Under the pieces are notes generated by a model. That model did no database searches. It had not been told where the DNA came from and saw nothing but the letters and a program-made list of their open reading frames with translations. From NCBI GenBank assembly GCA_035771165.1, contig JAWNZC010000261.1, positions 205,001 through 269,000 on the forward strand: DNA of 64,000 bases. The letters are read 5' to 3'. Source of the stretch: Paragorgia papillata. Its lineage: Eukaryota > Cnidaria > Anthozoa > Scleralcyonacea > Coralliidae. A program made the translations under genes and the position numbers. Below, in pieces: positions 55,781 to 64,000 of the stretch (position 1 is the stretch's first letter; each line of letters begins with the position of its first letter).

Positions 55781-57100
55781 TCGTCTACCTCTGAGTGAGT
55801 GCTGGAGCGCAAAACCGGACAGCAGAAGACCATTCTTGAATCACCTGCTACTACGCGCATTAAAAAAGTTTTACCTGAAATGAAATGAAGATTTGAAGTT
55901 GAACAAGTGATTAAGATGCTGTGTCCGTATTTGCAAACGGTATTTTCAGCAGTTTTCCAACAAATGCAAATGACGAATTTACTTTGGAGATATATGGCGT
56001 TGACCGTCAACTTCTCAGTAACGAGAAGGCAAATTTTGAGAATATTGACACAAATGATGATTAAAATTAATGCGAGAGAAGTACCGCCGCTTTGACGTAA
56101 TTTGATGTCATGTGACGTGAAATTGGGCAAATATTCTGTTTAGCTCCTCTTCGCGACTTTTATGATTTTCGCGATTTTTTTGCAACTTTTTCCGCGACTT
56201 TCTTTGCGACTTTTATGGTTTTTGCGAATTTTTTTGCGGCCTTTTTTGCGACTATTGTTGCGACTTTTTCCCCAACTTTTTTCGCGACTCTTTGCAGATT
56301 TAGGTAAAGGGAATATTACGGTGTCTCAGAGATGACATAAACTGTTTTGTATTTTCGCGCAGAAGAGGTTGGACACTTCTTGCAAAGCATCATGGGATAT
56401 CACAGTGTTTTCAAAAATTGCGCTCATTTTGTGTTTGACAGTCGTGGAGTGAAGAGCTCTATGCTACCCTTGTCTGTTATATCGTATTCTATCAGTCCTT
56501 TCGAATTTGGTTTGCGACTTCGATATTACCGTTTTGAAGCCTGAACTGGTTATGTGGCGTGCTAAAACGATTAAAATTTATGCTATAAACTCAGCACGTT
56601 GCCATAAACTAGATCTGTTCCCAAATTTACAAGTCATGTTGTCAAAGTATTCAAGACGAAGGAGGCTTGAATCGCTATTTCTTATCAATGTGAGTACTAT
56701 AACTTCAAAACCCCGCACTTTTATAATTATTTTGAAGTTAATTTTAATATCTTTATACTAGATCCCCCCTCTTTCATGTCATGAAGAGTGGTGCAATACT
56801 GCAATGCAAATTTTACGGTACAACTATATCTCAAACTTATGAATAATTCGTGAGATAATCAGCCAATTACAATAGTTCATTCAATCGCCTGACTGAAGTT
56901 GGATACTCCAGTAAGGCCCAAGATATTAGATGAAAACCGGTGTTCATCTAATTCTTAAGATTTTTATTATCTATGCAAAATAAACAAGTTGCTGTATGAA
57001 TAAATTTTACACACACTCATGAATAAAATCTCATGAGGGTTTAATTTAATTGTATTTTTCAATTGAAATCGCTCGATTGAGATGCCATATAAACAACTCG
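55781..57100. other. No gene recognised; GCGACTTTT minisatellite
   Basis: 56149-56297 is a degenerate minisatellite of an 11-20-bp unit around TTGCGACTTTTTT (GCGACTTTTATG, GCGATTTTTTTGC and similar, nine or more copies). The remainder is AT-rich without supported exons. Confidence 0.55.
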
Positions 57101-57106
57101 TTTATC

Positions 57107-57216
57107 ATATTTCATCAGAGGAATCCAAACACTCGAAAACAATAAAACCACTCTTCCTCGTGCTTTCATCATGTTTTTTTTTGTGTTTGGATCCCCTGAT
57201 GAAACACTCAAACTTG
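57107..57216. mobile_element. Foldback element (TCATCAGG family)
   Basis: TTTCATCAGAGGAATCCAAA and CACTCG on the left are mirrored by GTGTTTGGATCCCCTGATG and AAACAC on the right. Same family as 21592-21729 by its TCATCAGG...CCAAACAC ends. Confidence 0.6.
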
Positions 57217-57539
57217 TTGTTGATATATTACATACTGTATGTAAAATGTGAAGGTGTAAATATAACTGATATTTCTACTTTAATATATTGAATTTTTCCT
57301 CAGTTTGGTCTAATTGATATCATGGCAATAATTAAAGACATAACCTATATGCATTTAAAAAACTTTATATACACAAAACATTTATATACAAAAAACAAGG
57401 GTAAATTATAGATAAATTGTAGTCTTGTCTAATCCTGGTTGTGAAGATTCATCATCCATCTAGATTTCATGTGATGTTGACGTGTTGCTTTCCTCCGCGA
57501 TAAGAATTCTTCTTATGTCCCATATTGTAATTATTAATT

Positions 57540-58094
57540 TCCTAAAAAAAAAAAAAAATCGTGTTACAAAATTGAAAATTCTTAGACCATGCTTAATGTT
57601 TCCTAATATATTCCCCCAACTCCCTCACCAGAAGTGCAGAGGCTACCGTTATCATGGAAACTTGGCAATGTTGAAGAAAGCAAACAAACGTATGTTCTTT
57701 TTAGTCTTACTGAAACGCGCTAAGGTTCCTGTGTCAGATTTCGTGAACTTTTATTGCACCTGTGTAAGATCAATTCTAGAGTACTGCTCGACGGTCTTCC
57801 ATTATTCCCTCCCCTCCTATCTGAGCGACGACTTGGAACATCTGCAGAAAAGGGCTCTATCCATTATATCGCCTGGAGTGTCATATGAGCAGAACTTAGA
57901 TCTGAGTAACCTCAGTTCTCTGTATGAAAGACGCGAGGAACAATGCTGCAAGTTATTCGATAAAAATTGTATCTGACCACTTACACAAATTACACAAATT
58001 ACTTCCACCATAACCTCACCTCGGGTAAAACAAAGAAAAACTGGAGACATTCATCTTATATTCACCAGTTTGTCATTCCCCAGAGGGTGGGGAA
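57540..58094 (+). pseudogene. LINE reverse transcriptase C-terminal fragment
   Basis: The frame 57482-57976 reads LKKANKRMFFLVLLKRAKVP, FVNFYCTCVRSILEYCSTVF and LPSYLSDDLEHLQKRALSII then SPGVSYEQ, the conserved tail after the RT domain of non-LTR retrotransposons. Past its stop, SDHLHKLHKLLPP continues the same region. At 58094 it is interrupted by the 5' LTR of the Gypsy element. Its RT catalytic part is absent. It may belong to a different LINE family from the 50-kb copy. Confidence 0.75.
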
Positions 58095-58261
58095 TGTAAC
58101 GGGATGCGCTCGGGGTTTGGTGCTTATTAGCCCCTTCCGTTGTAACCGGGCCACCGCGATCGTTGTTGTTAGGAGTTCGCTTCTAGAGAGCTTTTTGTAG
58201 ACAAACCTTTAGATTAAAAGTTGTTTTGTTCTGAAGAGTTCATTAGTTACGTAACTTAACA
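58095..58261 (+). repeat. Gypsy 5' LTR
   Basis: 167 bp beginning TGTAACGGGATGCGC and ending ACGTAACTTAACA (TG...CA termini). It is immediately followed by a primer-binding site and, 105 bp later, by gag. It is inserted in the LINE fragment. The 3' LTR is not in the window. Confidence 0.75.
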
Positions 58262-58279
58262 TGGTACCAGGAGTAAATT
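58262..58279 (+). promoter_or_regulatory. Gypsy primer-binding site
   Basis: TGGTACCAGGAGTAAATT directly after the LTR. TGGTACCAGGAG-type sites pair with a tRNA 3' end to prime minus-strand DNA synthesis in Gypsy elements. Confidence 0.65.
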
Positions 58280-58790
58280 AAACCATACTTGTGAACTGCA
58301 CGCTACGCTTACCAGTGCTAAGAAACCAGAAGTACTTTCTTTCGACTCGAGGGAAGTGCGAAAAATATGGCCGACCATGACGAACCCGAGCCGTCGATGG
58401 CACCTCCAGAGACCAGAGTAATACAAATTCCCGTGAATTTACCCATGCCATCCCAACTGGACATGAGCGGTAATCTAGCCACTAATTGGAAGCGATTCTC
58501 TAGAGCCTGGAATAACTACGAAATCGCCGCTCGTTTGAAAGATCCGAGCAATCCAGGAACGAACAAAGAGCTGCGAACAGCGACGTTGTTAACGTGTATT
58601 GGTGCTGATGCACTTGATGTTTTTGACGGCCTCGACTTCGAAAATGAAGACCAGAAGAAGGACATCGACGATGTGTTAAATAAGTTGGAAAAGTACTGCA
58701 TCGGTGAGACAAACGAAACGTATGAAAGGTATCGTTTCAATAAGCGCGAGCAAGAGCCCAACGAGACAGTCGATGCCTATGTTACAACCC

Positions 58791-59679
58791 TTCTCACACA
58801 TCATTAGATATTCATAGCATTTCGGCCAATCCGCTTGATTTACGTCACATGTACTTACCTGGAAGCTCAGTCTAAACCAGAGACCTAATTAATTCAAGTG
58901 GGCAGGGCTTAGAAGATGAGGGAAATTGAGGGGAAAACAATACAATTGTTAATTTAAAATTTCAATACTGTATTTAGAAATGTTTTCTAAATACAGTAAA
59001 CTGTGAGGGGAAAACAATACAATTGTTAATTTAAAATTTCAATACTGTATTTAGAAATATTTTCTAAATACAGTAAACTGTGAGGGGAAAACAATACAAT
59101 TGTTTTCTGTCGAAAAAGAAACCAGTTCTAAATACAACAAATTATTTTACCCAACAGCGCTTCACAATATAAGCGACTACATGCGATACATATATTAAAA
59201 GTAAAATAGACTAACAAGAAACCAAACTTACGTTGGTGCAATTTAAGTTATTCGACGATAGACAGAAACCTACGAAAAGCTCTAGAACAGTGATGTTGCT
59301 TGCAGACTGATTGAAGTAATGAAGTTTAAGCGTCCATCTACCTTTCATAATAATCTATAGATACAAAAGTATACAAGACAGTAACCTCACGCTTTGTTTT
59401 ATCCGGTATCGACCATTAACATCTTCTGTCTTCTTTAGTTTATAAAGTTCTACATTATTCCAATTGTCATCTATATTTTCTATGCTCAATATCAGTCCTG
59501 GCTAAATTGATCCTGCTGTTCAACATAATCTAATGTATGTTATCCAATAAATCCAACGTCTGCGAACCAAAACTCCTCGCTGTTTTGAAACAACATTTTT
59601 CCCTGTCTCTGCAAGCGCTTGACGACAAGTCTGTTGTGATTGCCCTCATTGCAGTAAATATCTGATGATGTGTGAGAAG
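58791..59679. mobile_element. TIR element inserted in Gypsy gag
   Basis: TTCTCACACATCATTAGATA at the left is mirrored by TATCTGATGATGTGTGAGAA at 59660-59678. The element (about 0.89 kb) has no ORF. It includes a tandem repeat at 58920-59105: 2.4 copies of a 77-bp unit, each with the palindrome CTGTATTTAGAAA/TTTTCTAAATACAG. Superfamily not determined. Confidence 0.7.
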
Positions 59680-59682
59680 CTA

Positions 59683-59815
59683 TTTAAAATCCTCGTTAGT
59701 GTTTTAGACTTGGTTGCCAAATCCCATGTGCCGTTAACAATAGCTCGGCTGCGCCTCGCTATTGTTAACGGCACATAGGATTTAGAAACCACGTCTAAAA
59801 CACTAAATCGGATTT
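59683..59815. mobile_element. Foldback element next to the previous insertion
   Basis: AGTGTTTTAGACTTGGTTGC, CAAATCC and CATGTGCCGTTAACAATAGC on the left are mirrored by GCTATTGTTAACGGCACATA and AACCACGTCTAAAACACT on the right. The loop is TCGGCTGCGCCTC. Outer ends ATTTAAAATCC / GGATTTGAAAT. It separates the TIR element from the resumed gag frame. Confidence 0.7.
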
Positions 59816-60199
59816 GAAATATTATTTCGTGCTCTAGCCAAAACGTGCAACTTTGTTGAACTCGAGGACATTTTGACGTACTGGCACTCGACAGAGAAAC
59901 TTGCAAAGAGCACGGGATACGCGAGAAAACGACAGAAGATGGCCTGATCAAGTGTAAGTTTTGCAGCAAAAGTCACCCCAGAGATAAGTTCAAATGTCCA
60001 GCTTGGGGAAAAACATGCTCGTTGTGCAAAAGAAAGAACCACTTTGCAGTTGCATGTAAGGCCAAACCAAACCAGAGAAGACAGTTTGGCCCCAGGAAAT
60101 CGGTATCCGGCGTCGATGACGACACAGATTCGTCAGAGGAATATGTAGCCTTGTTAGAGACCAAGGGAGAAGCAATGCAACCACAAGCCCAATCCCACG

Positions 60200-62759
60200 C
60201 TGATGATTAATGGCAGGCTGGAAACATTTCAGCTTGACAGTGGAGCTACAGTCAACGTTTTGTCCAAAAGAACACTTGGGGATTTATTTCGAAGCCAGTA
60301 GAGAAAAGAATTGAAAAAACCAACACAACCCTAGTCATGTACAATGGGTCCGGGGGAAAAAACAGTTGGAAAAACAAGAGTCCAAGTCGTTAACCCTAAG
60401 AATTTGAAGAAGTACAGCGTCGAATTCATGGTCGTCGAAGAGAATTGCAAGTCAATAATTGGGGCGAAATCTAGCCAACAGGTCGAAGTTATTTCTGATC
60501 AACAAAGAGAACATTTTCGCCTCGGAGACACGAGCTGAAGCCCCCTCCCCAGTCTCTACTAAGCCTCTCACGACCCAACAACTTATTGAGGAGTATCCAG
60601 AAGTTTCCCATGGTGAGGATATTTTACCTGGCACGATGCACTTAGAAATGGAGAAAACAGTCCCTCCAGTTCAACTACCTACACGGAGAATACCAATCAC
60701 TGTAAAAGATAAACTCAAAACAGAACTCAGCCGCCTAGTTCAGCTAAACATCATCACACCCGTTGACGTCCACACAGACTGGATCTCGACCACCGTGATT
60801 ACAGTGAAGAAGAATGGTAAATCAGATTGTGCATCGACCCCAAGCCATTGAACAAAGCTCTGAAACGTAATCATTATCCCCTACCAACAATCGACGACAT
60901 CTTGCCAGATTTGGTCCATGCCCGTTGTTTCTCAGACCTGGATGCCAAGAATGGTTTCTGGCATTTCCTCCTGGATGAAACAAGTTCATTTGCTACCACG
61001 TTCGGCACTCCCTGGAGACGGTACCGTTAGCGGAGGATGCCTTTTGGCCTGTCACCACCATCGGATGAGTTTCAACGTCGAGTTAACGCTATCTTGGTAG
61101 TCCTCCCGGGTATCAAAGTAATCCCAGACGATATTCTTGGCTTTGGCAGTAGAAAAACAGACGTGGAAGCAGTGCAAGACCACGACAGAAACCTCAGAGC
61201 TTTGATGGAGCGTTGTAAGGATAAGGGTTTAAAGCTGAATGCTGAAAAGATGCAGCTACGACTGAAGTAGGTAACCTACATGGGCCATCGCATTACCGCC
61301 GACGGGCTGAAGGTGGATCTAGAAAAGACCAAGGCCATCCGAGACATGCCAGTCCCCACAGACAAGCAGGGAGTACAACGTCTGCTTGGCATGGTAAACT
61401 ATGTCCAAACGTTTGCCCCAAAACCTTCTGAAATCACCACACCTCTCCGTGAGTTGATCAAGAAAGGAAACGGATTCATTTGGGGGGAGCATGCACATGG
61501 TAAAGCCTTAGAAGAAGTTCGACAGATTCTCTCACCGCCACCAGTTCTAAGGTTCTTTGATCCAACTATCACACCGCTGCTGCGGTGTGATGCCTCCATG
61601 AACGAACTGGGGGCATGTCTGTTACAGAACAATGAACCAGTGGCATATGCATCCAGATCCCTGACACCTACTGAAGTCCATTATGCACAGACCGAGAAGG
61701 AAATGTTGGCCATAGTGTTTGGAATGGAAAAGTTTGAAAGTTATCTATATGGTCGAAAAGTGACAGTGGAATCAGATTTCAAGCCGTTAGAGACCATTCT
61801 AAAAAAGAGTCTCCTCAGTGCACCACGGCGGTTTCAACGAATGATGCTTCGACTCCAGAAATTCGAGTTAGAAGTAGTTTACGCCCACTTATGTACATGC
61901 GACGAACGACATCAAGAGACCGAAGATGTGATGCTTATACAGGATAGAAGATCAGCCACTGAAAACGAAGTGGAGCAAATTGATATGCTAAAAAACCTGT
62001 CTGTAAAACCAAGCACCCTGACCCAACTTCAACAACAAACGGCGGCCGACGACAACCTGCAAGCCCTGATAACCATTATTAAAGAAAGATGGCCAAGTAG
62101 AATCGATGCGCTTCCCCCCAGCACTGCGTCTCTACTATTCCTTTCGAGACGAACTAGTGGTTCAGGATGGAGTCATTTTCAAAGGAAAAAGGTATATCGT
62201 GCCAGAAGGAATGAAAACAGAGATGAAGGAAAAGCTCCACTTCAACTTATATGGTGGTATATTCAAGCAACTCTACGAAGAGCAAGCGATGCCTTCTACT
62301 GGCCAGGTATGAATAAAGACATGGAGAAGTTCATCACCAGCTGCTGCATCTGTTCAGCGTATCAGACAACAAACCAGAAAAAGCCTCTCATGAGCCATCC
62401 TGTTCCACACGACCATGGGTGTCCATCGCAACTGATTTATTCCAACTACGAGGCAAATATTATATGGTCACAGTGGATTACTTCTCATCAACATATCATA
62501 AACAAATTGAAAGCGCACATGGCACAACATGGAATTCCACAAAGGTTAGTAAGCTATAATGCGCCACAATACAGTTCCGAAGAGTTCCAAGCCTTTTCCA
62601 GAAAGTATAAGTTCGATGTGACCTCATCGCCGTGGTATCTTCAATCAAACGGAAAAGCAGAGAGCGCTGTCAAGACCGCCAAAAGAATCATGGAAAAGGC
62701 CTCAGCTGCAGGATTGGATCCTTACATAGCACTGTTAGAACACAGAAATACACCGTCAG
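60200..62759 (+). pseudogene. Gypsy pol: protease, RT, RNase H, integrase (truncated)
   Basis: Near 60225 a frame reads FQLDSGATVNVLSKRTLG (aspartic protease, DSG). RT runs from about 60570: CIDPKPLNKALKRNHYPLP, CFSDLDAKNGFWHF (catalytic Asp), MPFGLSPPSDEFQRR, and VIPDDILGFG, where the usual Y-V-D-D has become I-P-D-D. RNase H: LLRCDASMNELGACLL and QTEKEMLAIVFG. Integrase: FYWPGMNKDMEKF and CCICSAYQ (zinc-binding), ATDLFQLRGKYYMVTVDYF in a shifted frame (first Asp), then SYNAPQYSSEEFQAF, where the second Asp is Tyr, and NGKAESAVK (Glu). At 62759, inside EHRNTPS, the gene is cut by the Copia LTR. Frameshifts occur near 60835, 61030, 61270 and 62430. Confidence 0.9.
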
Positions 62760-62963
62760 TGTTAAGAATTATGATAATTTATGCTATACCACTGTTGAGT
62801 TCTTGTTGGTTATATTAGTCACGTGGCTTCACGTTACTATGACTACATCGTACTTTCGTTCTTGCTACGTCCGAACATGCGGTCGAGATATGTATTGTAT
62901 GTGTTTTGTTCGTTATGTATTTATTAAAGGTTTGATAAATACGAGAGGGTGATTATTTTAACA
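62760..62963 (+). repeat. Copia 5' LTR
   Basis: 204 bp from TGTTAAGAATTATG to ATTATTTTAACA (TG...CA termini), inserted in the Gypsy integrase. Left target bases are GTCAG. It contains ATTTATTAAAGG, a possible poly(A) region. The partner LTR lies beyond the right edge. Confidence 0.8.
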
Positions 62964-62981
62964 GGTTATGGGCCCAGGACG
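62964..62981 (+). promoter_or_regulatory. Copia primer-binding site
   Basis: GGTTATGGGCCCAGGACG directly after the LTR. GGTTATGGGCCCAG is the half-tRNA-iMet type primer site used by copia-class elements. Confidence 0.8.
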
Positions 62982-63060
62982 TGAAAGTTATAGCTGTGAG
63001 ATACGTATATTAGTCCTGCGTTGTGTGAGTTGATTTCTGAATAGTTGTTTATGCCGCGTC

Positions 63061-63711
63061 ATGGCGGAGATCACGAAGATCGAAAAGTTAAATGAAAGAA
63101 ACTATCAGTCATGGAAATACAATATCAAGCTCGTTTTGAAGGAGCGTGGCCTATGAGGATTCACTCAAGAAGGACAAGAGACACCTCCCGAAGACACTGC
63201 AACTGTCGCTGTTAAGAATGCTTTTCGACTACGTTCAAACAAAGCATACTCGTTGATCGCCCTAAATGTGGAGAAATGTCTTCAAATACACATCTCTTCG
63301 GGAACAGACCCCCTGAAAGCATGGCAGATTTTACAGAAGCAGTTTGAATTTGTGTCAGTCACACAGATTGTCCGTTTGAATCGTAAATTTTACGCAGCCA
63401 ACATGGAAGAGGGAGCGGTTTTAATGAAACATTTAACCTATATGACTTCACTTGCTGAGCAATTGCGTGAAATGAAAGAGGATATCTCTCCAAAGAAATT
63501 TGCCACTGTTGTGTTGGGAAGTTTGCCAGAATTATACGACAATTTCCTGACGAGTTTGAATGCCAGAAAGGCTGATGAACTAGACTGGTATGATGTAAAA
63601 GGATTATTAATCGAAGAGTATATGAAACGGAAGGAGAAAATCGAGAAACATGATTCTGACAATGATTTTTTTGCTAAAAGAGGCAGAAATTTCAACAGGG
63701 GAAGAAGTTAA
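63061..63711 (+). pseudogene. Copia gag
   Basis: Starts MAEITKIEKLNERNYQSWKY. The Copia gag opening 'L(N/D)-x-x-NY-x-x-W' is clear, then LVLKERGL followed by TGA where a Trp codon is expected (63154-63156). It continues in frame: LIALNVEKCLQIHISSGTDP, AWQILQKQFEF, RLNRKFYAANMEEGAVLMKH, LGSLPELYDNFLTSLNA and WYDVKGLLIEEYMKRKEK. This is the gag-polypeptide of Copia-type elements, which forms the particle shell. Apart from the one nonsense codon the 217-codon frame is preserved, so the copy is fairly young. Confidence 0.85.
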
Positions 63712-64000
63712 GTGCCTAGACGCACTGAGATTCCCCGTAGATGGTCACAAGATTACAAAGCATCATGGAACAACAAATCTCAGTAAACACGTGCGGCACT
63801 GCATGATGAACCGGAAAGAAACAGGGTCAGATGTTTCAAATGCAGTCAACTTGGGCATATTGTTAAGAACTGTCCATACAATAAACGGAACACTGACAAA
63901 AATGAACATTCAAATGTTGCTAAACTGGCCGAACGTGAAGGAGTGGCACTGATATCAAGCACAGTGAATCGTACAAATGAATGGTTTATTGATTCTGCGG
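63712..64000 (+). pseudogene. Copia zinc knuckle and start of pol (cut by window edge)
   Basis: In the frame around 63824, CFKCSQLGHIVKNC is a CCHC zinc knuckle (C-x2-C-x4-H-x4-C). It is followed by LAEREGVALISSTVNRTNEW and FIDSA at the last bases, the protease active-site region of Copia elements (normally DSG/DSA). A frame change relative to the preceding gag lies near 63710-63760. The rest of pol is outside the window. Confidence 0.8.

Larger units (their letters stand above)
58367..60210 (+). pseudogene. Gypsy gag (interrupted)
   Basis: The frame starts ATG at 58367 (MADHDEPEPSMAPPETRVIQ), with the capsid-like core SGNLATNWKRFSRAWNNYE, LLTCIGADALDVFDGLDF and RYRFNKREQEPNETVDAYV. At 58792 it is interrupted by about 1.04 kb of inserted elements. 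It resumes at 59829 with RALAKTCNFVELEDIL. After a frame change it has CKFCSKSHPRDKFKCPAWG and the zinc knuckle CSLCKRKNHFAVAC (C-x2-C-x4-H-x4-C), ending near 60210. Gag packages the element RNA into particles. The insertions and frame breaks make it inactive. Confidence 0.8.

Overview
The window looks like nuclear DNA of a cnidarian, most likely an anthozoan such as a stony coral. This is inferred from AT-rich, intron-like sequence with spliceosomal GT/AG sites, the mix of repeat families (PIF/Harbinger, hAT and TTAA-target MITEs, Gypsy, Copia, LINEs, Helitron remnants, a tRNA-derived SINE) and a SEFIR-domain gene. No species can be named from the sequence alone. Most of the 64 kb is transposable elements in various stages of decay.

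Left part (1-25 kb). After LINE remnants and a GGATTAA-type minisatellite, one probable host gene runs on the + strand. It has two weakly supported small exons (3106-3165, 7775-7838), a clear transmembrane exon (10237-10356) and a terminal exon (24044-24558) encoding a SEFIR domain of the IL-17 receptor/Act1 superfamily. Splice phases are compatible throughout (0-0, 0-1, 1-1, 1-stop), which suggests an IL-17-receptor-like protein. Its introns are packed with transposons: three TTAA-flanked MITEs in a row (4.1-5.6 kb), a SINE, a 1.08-kb hAT element with a perfect 8-bp target duplication, and a 3.5-kb PIF/Harbinger element (Myb-like gene plus broken transposase) with a hAT MITE nested inside it. 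Two copies of an unfamiliar CTATAG-palindrome-rich repeat are also present. A retrozyme-like unit at 20.58-21.00 kb has two hammerhead ribozymes on the minus strand, 278 nt apart. A Kolobok-like MITE lies 0.3 kb before the last exon, and a TIR element begins about 5 bp after the stop codon.

Middle part (25-47 kb). This stretch is mostly gene-poor. It holds a decayed minus-strand gene of an unrecognised repetitive family (29.4-30.8 kb), two minisatellites (33.3-34.0 kb), a pair of TA-linked GC-rich repeats, and a second SINE copy with intact A and B boxes. At 36.3-40.0 kb a Crypton-type tyrosine recombinase runs in frame into 23-residue STPR repeats, followed by remnants of a Helitron polyprotein. 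A tract of about 160 G residues lies at 43.4 kb, and several foldback elements at 44.7-45.7 kb.

Right part (47-64 kb). This is a nested retrotransposon region. An LTR element (gag/protease-like part at 48.2-49.6 kb, integrase at 53.8-55.0 kb) is interrupted by a LINE in opposite orientation whose long ORF is broken by one nonsense codon. Beyond it, a LINE 3' fragment is split by a Gypsy element. That Gypsy is itself interrupted in gag by two TIR/foldback elements and in its integrase by a Copia element that runs off the right edge. Both LTR elements show their 5' LTR and primer-binding site.
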